A stretch of DNA of 64,000 nt from Russula earlei (Eukaryota > Basidiomycota > Agaricomycetes > Russulales > Russulaceae): contig JAGFNK010000018.1 of NCBI GenBank assembly GCA_025769875.1, forward strand, positions 124,001 through 188,000, read 5' to 3'. The stretch's first letter is position 1. Every line of letters begins with the position of its first letter. This document shows, piece by piece, positions 23,477 to 34,516 of the stretch. Under the pieces are notes generated by a model. It was not told where the DNA came from. It made no database searches and saw only the letters and a program-made list of their open reading frames with translations. Position numbers and translations under genes: made by a program.

Positions 23477-23967
23477 TGTTGAGATTACCACTGCTTTGGG
23501 CAGTCTGATGTAATCACAGCCCAGTCGTGTTAACACGTCGGCTCCCACGGACCGGGCGCTCTCGGCTCACGCGCGTCGCTCACGTGTCGGATCGGCCCAG
23601 ACCGGCTCAGCTCAGATGCTGCAGCCTGCGTATGTTGCAATGATAAGTTAATTGATGACAATCAGTAGCTACTAACAACTGATCCTTTATGATACAAGTT
23701 GGTAGTTATGATTACTTTGCTTAGAGACGCTTTCGCGTATTTAAGAGGCACTCAATTAGCTAGATTGCTTCAATCTTGTCTTACACAATACTGAAGTGAG
23801 TACTTACTGTTTCCTATCTTATCTCTCGCATCTAATCACGTGTTGTAGATATCTTTTGATAGGTATTACTGAATTATAGTCTTGTCTTACACAATACTGA
23901 AATATCTTTTGATAGATCTTAAGGATCTTATCGCTCTTATCATAACCTGCGCCCATCTGCTTCAACA
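23477..23967 (+). repeat. Copia-A2 5' LTR
   Basis: It is 491 bp, starts TGTTGAGATTACC and ends CTTCAACA, and matches 27854-28344. Confidence 0.93.
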
Positions 23968-24399
23968 GGTTATGGGCCCTGACCGTGTCTAAATTCCAAA
24001 GTCGAAGATTCACACACAAGCTTATCATTTTTCCCTCTTCACAAGCCTCTGTTATCAGACGACACCCTACTCCCTCGGTCCCTGGAGCCGAAGGATTGAC
24101 GCGCGCGTTATCTATCACGCGTCAGGGGTACTGATTTGATCTTCAATAATCCGGCAACAACTGCTCCGTTAGCCCGGGTTGGCAATTCGCAATTACCTAA
24201 AGTTCACTCACGGCACCCTCGCCTAATGTTTACGTTCCCTCCTCGATCTCGATCACTCGCTTGGTCATCTCGCTTACTGGCCATTACCCCACATCCTGAA
24301 TAATTATCGCGCGTCGCATTACAGTTACAGATGATAGCCCCTCCAGCAATACTTCTTAGGACGCTGAGGGAGAACACTTTTAGATGCATGCGCTCTTGA

Positions 24400-27300
24400 A
24401 ATATACATTCAGAAGGTCACATTGGCAGTAACAAAAATGACATCAAATTGTATACTTGCAAGCTCAAGTGGGAGGAACTCAAACACGCATACGGTGGCGT
24501 CAGATCAATGTCAAGCGTTCTACACATGGGCATCCCTTACACGCACATTCCTAGACGTTAGATGACACACATCAGACGTTCCCGTGATTGCATCAAACGA
24601 TGGATGGATCACTCTCCAATATAACCATTTATTCATATTGAATCTCCATTTCATCTCTATTCTTATCTAAACGTTACCCGACGCTTACTCGGCTGTCGCA
24701 TCGACAAATTCTAGCCTCCGGCGCTCCGATGGACCTTTCCCCACACGATCCAGGTATGGATCAGTAATGAAGATGGTCGTTGGGCCGGCCTCTCCGCCTC
24801 ACAAAATACAGTCATTCCGGTAAAGACACACAACACTACGTCTGAAATACAATGCTGCTATTGCAATTAACTTGGGCACGCAGTCTGGACTACCGGAAGG
24901 AGAAGGCAACAAATACAAAAGTGACAGGCACTGACAGGAACGTCAGCGCGTACATAGTGGGCAATACTGCTCCTATCACCGAGGTATCGGACGTCCGATG
25001 AATATGAGATTCTGGGTTTCCCTTTACACGGCGGCTAGATCTTGATCGACTATGGAGCTCCTCATCATATTAGTCCGTTCCGGACCCCCGACTTCATTAT
25101 TTGCGCTCCGGCCTCCAGATCTATTACTCTGGGAGGTTATACAGTCATCAGACAGATTGGGACGGGATCTGCATCCGTCCTGCCGGCCGGAAGGCCTTGG
25201 AGATATCCTTATTAACCCTCATAGACATTCTACATGTACCGAAGGCCGATGCATGCGACTACATAGTGCGTGCGCTACTTCGGAACAGGGGATGCATCAC
25301 TTACACTCAAGAGGGGTGTTCAAACTTACACATCAAAGATCGGAAGATCACGCACAGCTGGCTGGAGAACAATCTATTGTGTATTAACTTCATAACTCCA
25401 GCTCTACATGCACAAAGAAGTGTCCTATCATTTCACATCCAGCATCAGCGCATGGGACATATGTTTCCACCGCGCGTTAATCTATCACAGTGATTCCGAT
25501 ACTTGGATCTTGCTTGGCTTTACGGATCGCAATCAGTTATCCTGTCCGGAGTATACACTCGGCAACCGAATGCTTCTTTTCTGGGCTTCCCCTTAGCGAT
25601 CGGATCCTCGGCTACAGATTATCTTCAGCACCTTAGCCGATCTGCTGCACGTGAGATCAATTCGAGGCGCTAGCTATTGAGGCAACGTGCACTCACATAC
25701 TTATCAGTTCATGGAGGGATCAAACATAGATTAACAATGCTAGATTCACCACAGGAGAATGGAGTGCCGGATAGATGGAATCGGACCCTTGAAGACAACA
25801 TGCGCTCAAAGTTGCACGGCGCTGGTCTTAGCCTCGGGTTCTGGAGCATAATACTAACGCTGCCGTCCATACTAATGATCGGACTCCATCACGCATTCTC
25901 TGTGCACACACACTTCATACACTGTGAACGGACAGACTGACTCCGGTCGTCTCACAATTCCGCCTTCTTTAGATGTAGGGCGTATGTCTACACACCTGAC
26001 CATCGTAATCTTATCGCGCGACAAGCGCATACTGCATAGCCAGGGGACATGTTACAGACACTGCTCCGCCTGCACAACTCTTGGTCCCTACAGGACTGGT
26101 GACATTCTCTGCCTTACTTTCACATAAACCGGATCATCGGCACTTTGTTCCGCGCCTCCGGAAACCCCATTAGATTCCCTCACACCACACTCACTCGACC
26201 TTACCCCACCTATACAGCCAGTTCCACACACTCCGCCACACCGTTTATGCCATCATCACTTAGCATTATTGGGACAATTCATTGGTCTGCTGCGTCCACT
26301 CTCAACTCGGTCTTATTCGCATCCGTGTTCCGAATGTCTCGGAGGGACTGCATACACAGATCCGAGAGGGCGCTTATCACATACGGCTCGGCTACGCGGA
26401 AGTGATCACTAGGCTACATATCGGGAAGGCACTTAAATCGGATTCTGCCGATGAGTGGCAAGTCGCATGTCAATTATGTGATCGGCGCGCTTGCGAAAAT
26501 TGGTACCTGGGACCAATTGATCTTATAGATCTTATCGGAATGGGTGTGCAGCACACAAATCTTGGAGATTTCGCGCGCGTTTCAATTGCACAGGGGTTCA
26601 CCCAATTTACAAGGCATTGACATTGATGAAACCTTCTCACCAGTAGCCAGGTCTGAGTCTTAGCGACTCTTGTTCAGCATTGGCCGCGCGAACACATTGG
26701 GAAATCAACGGACGTCTTGTCGGCGTTCCTATTTGGCTCACTGGGTGACAAGATTTAGTTTTATTGGAGCAACCGCAAGGCTTCATCACACCAGACGGAC
26801 AAGAAAGTTTTTCTTTGGTCTTACACAGGCCTATCGTACATGGGACTTACGTTCTCATGGAGTCCTTAGTGACTCGTGTTTACATGCACGCATTCTCATG
26901 CGGGCATCAACTTAGCACGCATGCATTCTCATGTGGGCTTCACAAGTCATACGCACGCATTCTCATGCGGGCTTCACGTTCATGCGCACACATTCTCATG
27001 CGGGCATCAGTTTCACGCGCACGCATTCCCATGCGGGCACTTATCTCAGCTTCACGCTCACGCATGCTCATGCGGACATATGTCATCGCCAAAGATGCAG
27101 GGGGATCCATTGCCATTTCCTTATCAGTTCACATCCTCTCTGCCGATGACATCATTATCTTAGGTGACCCTCGCGGTCTCGACGCTCACATCTACAGGCA
27201 GCGCTCACATCTACGGGCACATATACATCCTTGTCTATACGCTACGAGTTGACAGATCTAGGCGAGATTGCGTCATATCTCGGGATCCACGTTACACGTG

Positions 27301-27850
27301 ATCGCCCGGCTAACACAGACATCGATCATTCAAGGTACATCTCGGATCTCTTCGGGATGGCGGATTCCACTCCGCTCCACTCCTGTAATCTCGGAGGTCT
27401 CACCTCGGGATGGCAGACTTCTGCTCCGCTTCCGCATTCCGCTCCGTTCCGACGCGGAAACGCAGTTGATCAAGCACTCCGGAGAAGCAACGCCTATGAA
27501 GACTAGGCAATATCAGCGTTCTATTGGAAGCCTCCTCTATGTGCACATCTGGACGCGTTTACACACTTCCTTTGCAGTCTCTTGACTGTAAGCTCACACG
27601 CGTTCACACACTTTCTCTTGCAGTCTCTCGACTGTGCGTTTATACGCGTCCACACGCGTTCACCCTTCCTTTTGGAGTCTTTCGACTCGCAGTCTCTGGA
27701 CTCACCCACTTTTCATTCATTTGCAGTCCTATCTTATCAGGACGTCTACGCACTGATGGTCCACTTCGCTGCATGCCCACACGCGACCCAGTCTTTTGTG
27801 TCACTGGATCAGATCTTATCTCGCATCAACCGACTGTATCAATCACGGGG
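24400..27850 (+). pseudogene. Copia-A2 gag-pol remnants
   Basis: Broken plus-strand frames keep integrase text (LHIKDRKITHSWLENNLL near 25330-25390, IQHQRMGHM near 25440, RWNRTLEDN near 25775) and RT text (VSIAQGFTQF near 26580, ETFSPVARSES-like near 26630, YELTDLGEIASYLGIHVTRD near 27240-27300, GSLLYV near 27525). The YVDD region is replaced by repeat expansion and frameshifts. Most of RNase H is missing: only ~280 bp separate GSLLYV from the LTR, against ~650 bp in copia-3. The lesions are shared with copia-A1. Confidence 0.8.
26880..27090 (+). repeat. Degenerate ~32-36 bp tandem repeat inside the RT region
   Basis: About six units share the core cgcattctcatgcgggc followed by atcaactta-, ttcacaag-, ttcacgtt- or atcagttt-type spacers. 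The core corresponds to the single THSDAG segment of the RT in copia-3 (near 39210-39230), so one short piece of coding sequence has been multiplied. Confidence 0.85.
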
Positions 27851-27853
27851 GAA

Positions 27854-28344
27854 TGTTGAGATTACCACTGCTTTGGGCAGTCTGATGTAATCACAGCCCA
27901 GTTGCGTTAACACGTCGGCTCCCACGGACTGGGTGCTCTTGGCTCATGCGCGTCGCTCACACGTCAGATCGGCCCGGACCGGCTCAGCTCAGATGCTGCA
28001 GCCTGCGTATGTTGCAATGATAAGTTAATTGATGACAATTGGTAGCTACTAACAACTGATCCTTTATGATACAAGTTGGTAGTTATGATTACTTTGCTTA
28101 GAGACGCTTTCACATATTTAAGAGGCACTCAATTAGCTAGATCGCTTCAATCTTGTCTTACACAATACTGAAGTGAGTACTTACTGTTTCCTATCTTATC
28201 TCTCGCATCTAATCACGTGTTGTAGATATCTTTTGATAGGTATTACTGAATTATAGTCTTGTCTTACACAATACTGAAATATCTTTTGATAGATCTTAAG
28301 GATCTTATCGCTCTTATCATAACCTGCGCCCATCTGCTTCAACA
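27854..28344 (+). repeat. Copia-A2 3' LTR
   Basis: It is the 491-bp partner of 23477-23967, followed by the duplication gtatg at 28345-28349. Confidence 0.93.
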
Positions 28345-28441
28345 GTATGGTATGGGTTGTGTGTTAATGTGGGAGGAGTTCTCATTGCAGATTACGCTAG
28401 CATACATAGTGATTGTGTTATGTATTGGTTTGGCCAGTCGG

Positions 28442-28966
28442 TGTTAAGATCTGACAGATCTTAGTACCGACTCTTCTGGTGAAAGAGTTGCTTGATATAG
28501 TTCAAGCACTAGACTTCGAACCCTTTGATATTATCTCAGGAAGATTAAATGTAGAGAAGAGAGGGGCCTCTTTCAGTTAGAGTCTGCACTATAGTTTTGT
28601 TTAGATCGCGTGGCAAGATAGTTATCTTGGCAAAAGTGTAAGTCGAGCGTAGGGCTCAACTTCTTGGTACTACAGACTATTTATACGTTATCTCAATAAC
28701 TACTGATCCGATTCGTACGAAACTCGGGGTGCACGTAGCTGGGAACCAGTAGTATCCAAATACATAGGGCGCAATTCAAGAATGTTAGAAATGACTCACG
28801 CGTGAGTCATTCTTTCCTAGTATCAGTCATGAATCAGTAAGCAATCAGTCATCGATCAGTAAGCAATCAGTCATCGATCAGTAAGCAATCAGTAAGCCAG
28901 ACATATGAGTAATCACAGATGAGTCAGCAAAGCAGATGGCAGTCGGAGAACAAGAGAATCTTAACA
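28442..28966 (-). repeat. Gypsy-C 3' LTR
   Basis: It runs from TGTTAAG to CTTAACA on the plus strand. It holds a 22-bp perfect palindrome (28790-28811) and a tandem series of cagtaagcaatcagtcatcgat units (about 28838-28895). Confidence 0.92.
28790..28811. promoter_or_regulatory. 22-bp palindrome with two TGACTCA cores in the gypsy-C LTR
   Basis: The sequence reads AATGACTCACG followed by its exact complement. Each half contains TGACTCA, the Gcn4/AP-1-type bZIP site. The same palindrome is in the other LTR at about 36843-36864. A regulatory role is inferred. Confidence 0.5.
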
Positions 28967-29535
28967 CCATTCCCCCTCTAGGCTAGGTCTGGCATGACCT
29001 AGTCACTTACTCCGTGATATCCTTCAACCCACTCGCCTTCCCATCCTTCGGTAATGTCCAAAGCATCTTGTTCAGTGAGGAGGGTGGAGACATCTCTGTC
29101 TATACGCCTTGGACTGTATTCGAGAGAATTCAGCTCCTTGTGATATTGATACTGTTTCATTTCTGCTTGAGTCGTGGCTAGTCCTAGGTTAGAGGTGCTA
29201 GCCCTAGGCATGCGTCGTGAAGTCGAAGCTAAGGCGCACTGCATTGGGAGCCTCTCGGACCGGAAGTCCTCCGCCTCGTCTCGCAGTTGGGGGAGCACTA
29301 GTTTCTCCTCTGAGTCGAGCACTCCGTCGTGAAGGTTGCCTGTTACCACCTCTTCCTCGCCTCCCTCGTCCAGTAAGTGGGGGTTCTGACCCAGACCTTG
29401 CTTCAGCTGGTGTAGCGTGACGTGAGGTTATAGGAGTCGGAGTTAAAGGAGGGAAGGGGGGTATCCAGATTTATAGTACTATCGTTCAAGACAGTTGTCA
29501 CAAGTTCCTCCGCAGCAGATGTTTCTACGGTGGTA

Positions 29536-30947
29536 CTAGTTAGCAGTGTCTTTGAGACCTTCTACTGCACAAGATGTACGCGCGAGGGTGATCTTGAGAT
29601 CATCGACTGCAGTCGACGCTGCTCGTGCATTAGCCACTGCATCTTGTAAGACGCTTACTGTGCCTCGCAAATGTCCCCTCAGCGTCCTTTCTTCCGGCAA
29701 GAGTGGCCTCAGATGACTGCACCGTTCTATGGGCTGGAAGAATTTGTGATTGTTTGGGATGATGCATTGTCGACGAGAGATGCAGGCGTAGTGGGGTGTT
29801 TCGCAATGTCGGTCCCAATGTCCCTTCCAGCCACACCATCGGCACTTGTGCTCGTACATGAGCTGCCACCATTTAGCCATTCCTGTATTGTAAGGGGGGG
29901 TCGGAGGGCGAGAAAACTTTCCTCTCTCAATCTCTTCCTCCTCATGACCTCTTGTAGATGGTCCTGCTTCTCCTCCCTCGTCGTCCTGAGAGTCTTCGCT
30001 TCCAGCCCCTCCTCTAACTCTTTCTGCAACGTGGCGGGCAACAGAGGACTTGTACCTCAGGTAGGACGAGCTCCTCTTGCCGTAGTCCCGTACCCTCCAA
30101 AACGCCTCGCAGGCCATTCGCTCTCGTGATAAGAGCCCACATTTCTCGTGCTCGAGGGAGGAACTTGGCTGCTCGGAGACGAGAATACACTCCCTGGTAG
30201 ATATCCTCCGCTCGAGCTCTATCGAGAGCCAATTGATCTCTTTCTCGCTGAATAGCTTTCTGTCGCTCGTTAAGTAGTTGATTTTGTCGAGCCAAGCTAG
30301 CGAGTCGCGTGGAATGCTGGTTAATGCGCCATATTTCGGCCTCGACTCCAGCAGTCTCCCAACGTGTGTGTGAACTGAGGTGAGGAGGGAGTGAAACATG
30401 TGGAGAGGGAAATTCGGGATGTCGGCTGTAAGAATGTCAGGGTATTCTTCTTCACTTTCTGGAAGGAAGCTCCGGGTAGAGGTTGTAGTTAGGATGCGCG
30501 TGTAGGGGTTCTCCGAAGACCAACTTGTCTTTTCCTTGACAACCCCAGATGAACGGTTCTTCTGCTACCCTGGTTTCCACCCACACCCCATCGAATATAC
30601 TTGGCAGGGGACGAGCTCATGCCAGTCATTTGGAATAGTGATGTGGACAAGGATGTTGACTGGGGTCATAGCGTTCCCATCCTTCTCCAGGGATATCGGG
30701 GTCCACGTAGGTACTCGTAGGGGACTCGGAGATGATGGGAACCTGGACTAGTCGATTCTTCTGTTGTAGGCCCAGGGGGAACGACTGTTTCGAGGTACTC
30801 GAGGTCAGGGAGAGATGGGGAAGGTGTTCGGACATGGTAGGAGGGCGATGCTCGTTCATCTGTAGACATAGTCGTTCTGTTACCAACAAGGTCAAGAAGG
30901 ACGGGGAGTAATTGGTCAATATGGGTGCGACTGAAGTCTGTCGACAA
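29536..30947 (-). CDS. Gypsy-C third ORF with CCHC zinc knuckle
   Basis: Downstream of the chromodomain lies a 287-codon frame (30399-29536), probably preceded by a Ser/Pro-rich segment in another frame (30947-30626). It has a helical charged segment (YLTSDRKLFSEKEINWLSIELERRI), an acidic low-complexity hinge and one classic knuckle CRWCGWKGHWDRHC (C-x2-C-x4-H-x4-C, about 29850-29810) followed by a second Cys-rich stretch. A further frame (29349-28999) may be its C-terminus. Gypsy-B and gypsy-D have an ORF at the same place with two such knuckles. The function is unknown; nucleic-acid binding is likely. Confidence 0.6.
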
Positions 30948-31013
30948 AGATCTTCAATGGGGGATGAAGGCCTACTGGGATTGGTATCGCTTTCCATGCA
31001 GGTTTTTATAGTC

Positions 31014-33247
31014 CTAATGGCTGCAGGGTTTGCTTCGTGAAAGTCCTTCACGAGGTCGGGGGCGTGTAGATTTGTGGCTGGCTCCCAAGAGTCGTGAGCA
31101 GAGGAGTATCCCCTCCAATCGAACGTAATACTGCAGCTGTTTCTTCCTCCCAACACGCCTTGACCCCAAAACGTTTTCGAGTTCCCACTCCTGTTCATCA
31201 TTTACGACATCTGGTGGCGGTTCTTCATAATTTGCGCCATACTCTTCCGTCTCCTGATATGGATGTAGAAGGTTAGCATGGAAGACATCATGCACCTTCC
31301 ATCGATTCTGGTAATTGTAATTTGTAAGGCTACCTGGGCTTATCACTTCTTTGATCTTGAACGGTCCAAGTCTTTTTGCGGCTAGTTTGGCCATAGGCTG
31401 GAACGTTTTGATGTTCTTCCCTTCTAACCATACTTTATCCCCTTCTTTATATGGTTTAAACCCTATTTTCTTCTTCAACAGTCTATGCCCTAACAGGATA
31501 GCTTTCTGGGCGTCCCGCCTTGCCTTTTGCAATGATTCCTTTCTTTCTTCTAGTTTTGGGAAGTTTCCTACTATAGCTGATTGGTGGGCCTTCGGGAGAA
31601 ATCCCATCCACAACTCGTATGGTGTTTGTTGCGTAGCACTAGAGGTATGTGAGTTAATAATGTACTGGGTTACTGGCAATAAGTCCGCCCAATTGTCTTG
31701 TTGGAAATTGCAATATATTCGCAGTATCGTTTCTACAGTTTGATTGGTTCTTTCTGATTGCCCATCAGTCTGGGGATGATACGCCGTACTCATGTTCCTA
31801 TCTATTTTGAGTTGTCGACAAATTTCTTGAGCTAGCTTTGATGTAAAGCGGGTGTCCCTATCTGAAATGATCTTGCTTGGTAAGCCTACAAATGGGAAGA
31901 CCCTCTCGTAATAAATCTTGGCTAGGTCTTCCGTTCCCATAGTTTCCTTAAAGGGGAGAAGTATGACTGCCTTGGTGCAATCATGATCAGTTATCGTGAG
32001 TATGGAGTCATATCCTTTGGATGATGGTAGCTTGGTGATAAAATCCAAGGCTATAGTCTGAAAGGGGGTTGCTTCCATTTCTAGTGTGATTGGATAAATT
32101 GGTGGCTCATTACGTCTTGTGATTGTTTTATTTGATTGACACGTTGCACACCCTTTAACGTAATTTTGGATCACTTGTCTTTGATTGGGCCACCAATAAT
32201 CTCTTCTTATTGCGGTATAGGTTTTGCGCAACCCTGGATGTCCTGCTGTTGGTCCATCATGATATTCTCGAAGAATTGCTTGGTATGCTTCCATGCCTCC
32301 TGTCACCACCAAGGCTGTATCCTTCCTCCATTGTCCATTGACTAATTTGAGATCATAGTTGTCTTTCCATCGTTTCAGGAGTCTTGCTCCTTCTTCCTTT
32401 TTTTGGTCAAGCTTGGTTCTTTCCTCCATGGCCGTAACTTCTAGAACTTGAACAAATAGTTCATCTGGTAAGGCGGTGACCTCTTCTTTTTCTGGAACAT
32501 CTGATTTGTAGTCAGGTCTTCGAGATAATCCATCTGCCCTATTTCTTTTCCCTGGTTGGTGTCGCAGTTCTAGATTGTATTGTGCCACTATAGGGAGGTA
32601 TCTTGCCACCCGGTCCCTCAACTTTTGAGGTTCTCGATAGTACATTAGGTTCTTGTGATCTGTAAAGACCACCACCTTATGGGGTGATCCCAGCAAGAGA
32701 TGCCTCCAGTTTTTGAGGGCGGCAACCAATGCTAAGAATTCTCTATCCCATACTGCATAGTTTCGTTCTGCTGAATTTAGGGTCCTGGAATAATATCCCA
32801 CTTCTCTTCTTATCTGGTCCTCATCATATTGATAGAGGAATGGCCCCTAGAGCATAAGATGATGCATCAACGTCCAAGAAGAACTGCTTTTTAAAGTTCG
32901 GCTGCCAGAGTATTGGGTCACTTGTGATTGCTTTGATCAGTTTGTCTAGAGCTTCTCGGCATTCGTCCGTCCACTGGAAAGGTACTCCTTTCTTGAGCAA
33001 CCGTGTTATAGGCAGGGCTATGGTTGAAAAGTTTGGTATGAAGGGTCGATGATACCCTATCATTCCCAAGGTTACTTGTATGTCTGTCCTTGTCTTTACA
33101 CTCTCTTGGCCATTCGCTAAGTCCTTTGATTTTTGAAGGGTCCACTCGTATTCTTCCTTCTTCAGCTATCCATCCTAAGACTTCTATTCTGTCCTTTTCA
33201 AACTCGCACTTGGATACTTTTAGGAAGTATGAGTTTTGTTCCATCAA
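31014..33247 (-). pseudogene. Gypsy-C Pol, RNase H, integrase and chromodomain part
   Basis: RT palm/thumb text (YFLKVSKCEFEKDRIEVLGW, 33230-33170) shifts frame near 33100 into YHRPFIPNFSTIALPITRLL and again near 32825. The 595-codon frame 32801-31014 then gives RNase H (FTDHKNLMYY), the integrase zinc-binding H...H...CATC (about 32235-32140), the DDE core (LDFITKLPSS, ISDRDTRFTS, MSTAYHPQTDGQSERTNQ) and the C-terminal GDKVWLEGKN. A further frameshift near 31130 moves the end of the chromodomain (GYSSAHDSWEPATNL) to the frame ending at 30626. Four frameshifts make the element inactive as it stands. Confidence 0.9.
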
Positions 33248-33271
33248 ATCCAGGAATTCATGTACGATTTG

Positions 33272-34516
33272 TCAATGCAGAGTATGGGCTCCTTTAGGGG
33301 TCATAACGATCCAGTCATCCAGGTAATTGGCAATGTTCTCTGGATATTTTTGAAGCAATGATCGAAAATCTCTTCTCATAGAGCGCGAGAAGTATGCCGG
33401 GGCATTTCTTAATCCAAATTGCATTACTTTTGGAATGTAAGTCCCCATAGGTGTCTTGAAAGCTGCTTTCGACTGATCTTCTTCCGCAATCCTCATATTG
33501 TTATATCCTTTAACTATGTCGAATTTTGAGAATAGTCCATTGTTCTGAATCCGCTCCATGATCCTTTGAATGCTTTCCAGTGTGTCATTGTCTGGTATCG
33601 TCCACTGGTTCAACTTCCGGTAGTCAATTATTAGTCTCTTTTCTTTGCTGTCCTTTTTGCCAATAAAGAATACTGGTGATACATAATTGGAGGCTCCAGG
33701 TTTAATGTATCCTTTCTCGAGTTCTTCTTCGAGATATTTTCTTAAGTATTCCTTTTCTTCTTGAGACAGGGGATAAATTTTGCAATCCAGGGATCTGGGC
33801 GCATCAGGGAATAGATTTATCCTCATATCTTCTTCTCTACTGGGGGGGAAGCGTGTAGAAGCCTCTTTAGAGAAGACTTTTGCATGTCGCTGGTATTCTT
33901 CGGGCAAATCTTGCTCTGTCAATTTCTGAGTTTTTAAGTTTTGATCTCTGGCCCATTCTTGAGCTAAGCTCGTTTTCTGTATATACAGAGCTTGGTCCTT
34001 TTTGGGCTTTCCGCATTTCTTGACTGCTTTTAGTTGCAAGGATTTGATATAGAGATCGAGATACTTGAGTCGTGCGCTTTCTAGGCGCAAGGATCCTTCC
34101 TTGAGTACTCCATTCTTCCAATCTATGGTTGGTTCAAATTCCCAGAGAAAGGGGTATCCTAGTATGACCCGATCTCCTCCCAGGGACGTGATGTAAAACT
34201 TTTGTAATTTGTTCCTCTTGTTATAATGGACCCTAAGCCAACAAAAGTGTTTTAGCTCTCCTTTTTTGTTCTCAGTCCCATCGACATTTCGGACCATCAT
34301 CGGTTCTCGAAGATCTTGTCTCCCTATTCCTAGTCTTCTCCAGGTTTCTTCATCCAAGAAGTTTTCTGTTGCTCCACTGTCTAGTAGAGCCTTTTCTGTG
34401 GCCATTCCTCGTGCCGTGTGAAATGAGAAAGGTACGTTCATAGTTGCAATTCTCCTAATGTACACGGTGCGAGTTACTGCTGCCCTAAGTCTGGCCATCG
34501 ACTTTGGGCTTATCAA
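33272..34516 (-). pseudogene. Gypsy-C Pol, protease and reverse transcriptase part
   Basis: This 414-codon open stretch overlaps the end of gag in the -1 frame. It contains the aspartic protease motif LLDSGATENF (about 34385), the ILGYPFL segment (about 34165) and an RT with VFFIGKKDSKEKRLIIDYRKLNQWT, FSKFDIVKGYNN and the catalytic NYLDDWIVM (about 33320). The frame fails near 33275, after which RT continues in another frame (33247-32918). Confidence 0.9.

Larger units (their letters stand above)
23477..28344 (+). mobile_element. Copia-A2, decayed Ty1/copia retrotransposon
   Basis: LTRs of 491 bp (23477-23967, 27854-28344) flank the element, with gtatg at 23472-23476 and 28345-28349. The primer site GGTTATGGGCCC follows at once (23968-23979) and CACGGGGGAA precedes the 3' LTR. 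LTR differences, about 15 by eye, are mostly C/T or G/A at CpG. The interior from about 24210 is almost the same sequence as copia-A1 but the LTR and leader are strongly diverged from it. Confidence 0.93.
17410..28441 (-). mobile_element. LINE (non-LTR retrotransposon) 3' fragment, split by two copia insertions
   Basis: The minus-strand 3' end is at 17410-17418 (nine Ts on plus, i.e. a poly-A tail), preceded in its own sense by AATAAAGCGCTATCC. LINE sequence occupies 17410-18428, continues at 23268-23476 after copia-2 (duplication ttatg), and continues at 28345-28441 after copia-A2 (duplication gtatg). It then meets the gypsy-C LTR. The 5' portion with the reverse transcriptase core is absent from the window. 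The whole span is given; only those three blocks are LINE. Confidence 0.75.

Noticed and set aside
26880..27090. Possible CRISPR-like array
   Set aside because: Units are degenerate, without unique spacers of constant length, and derive from a coding segment of a eukaryotic retrotransposon.
28838..28900. Possible CRISPR-like or satellite array
   Set aside because: Only two to three short cagtaagcaatcagtcatcgat units, present within both gypsy-C LTRs.
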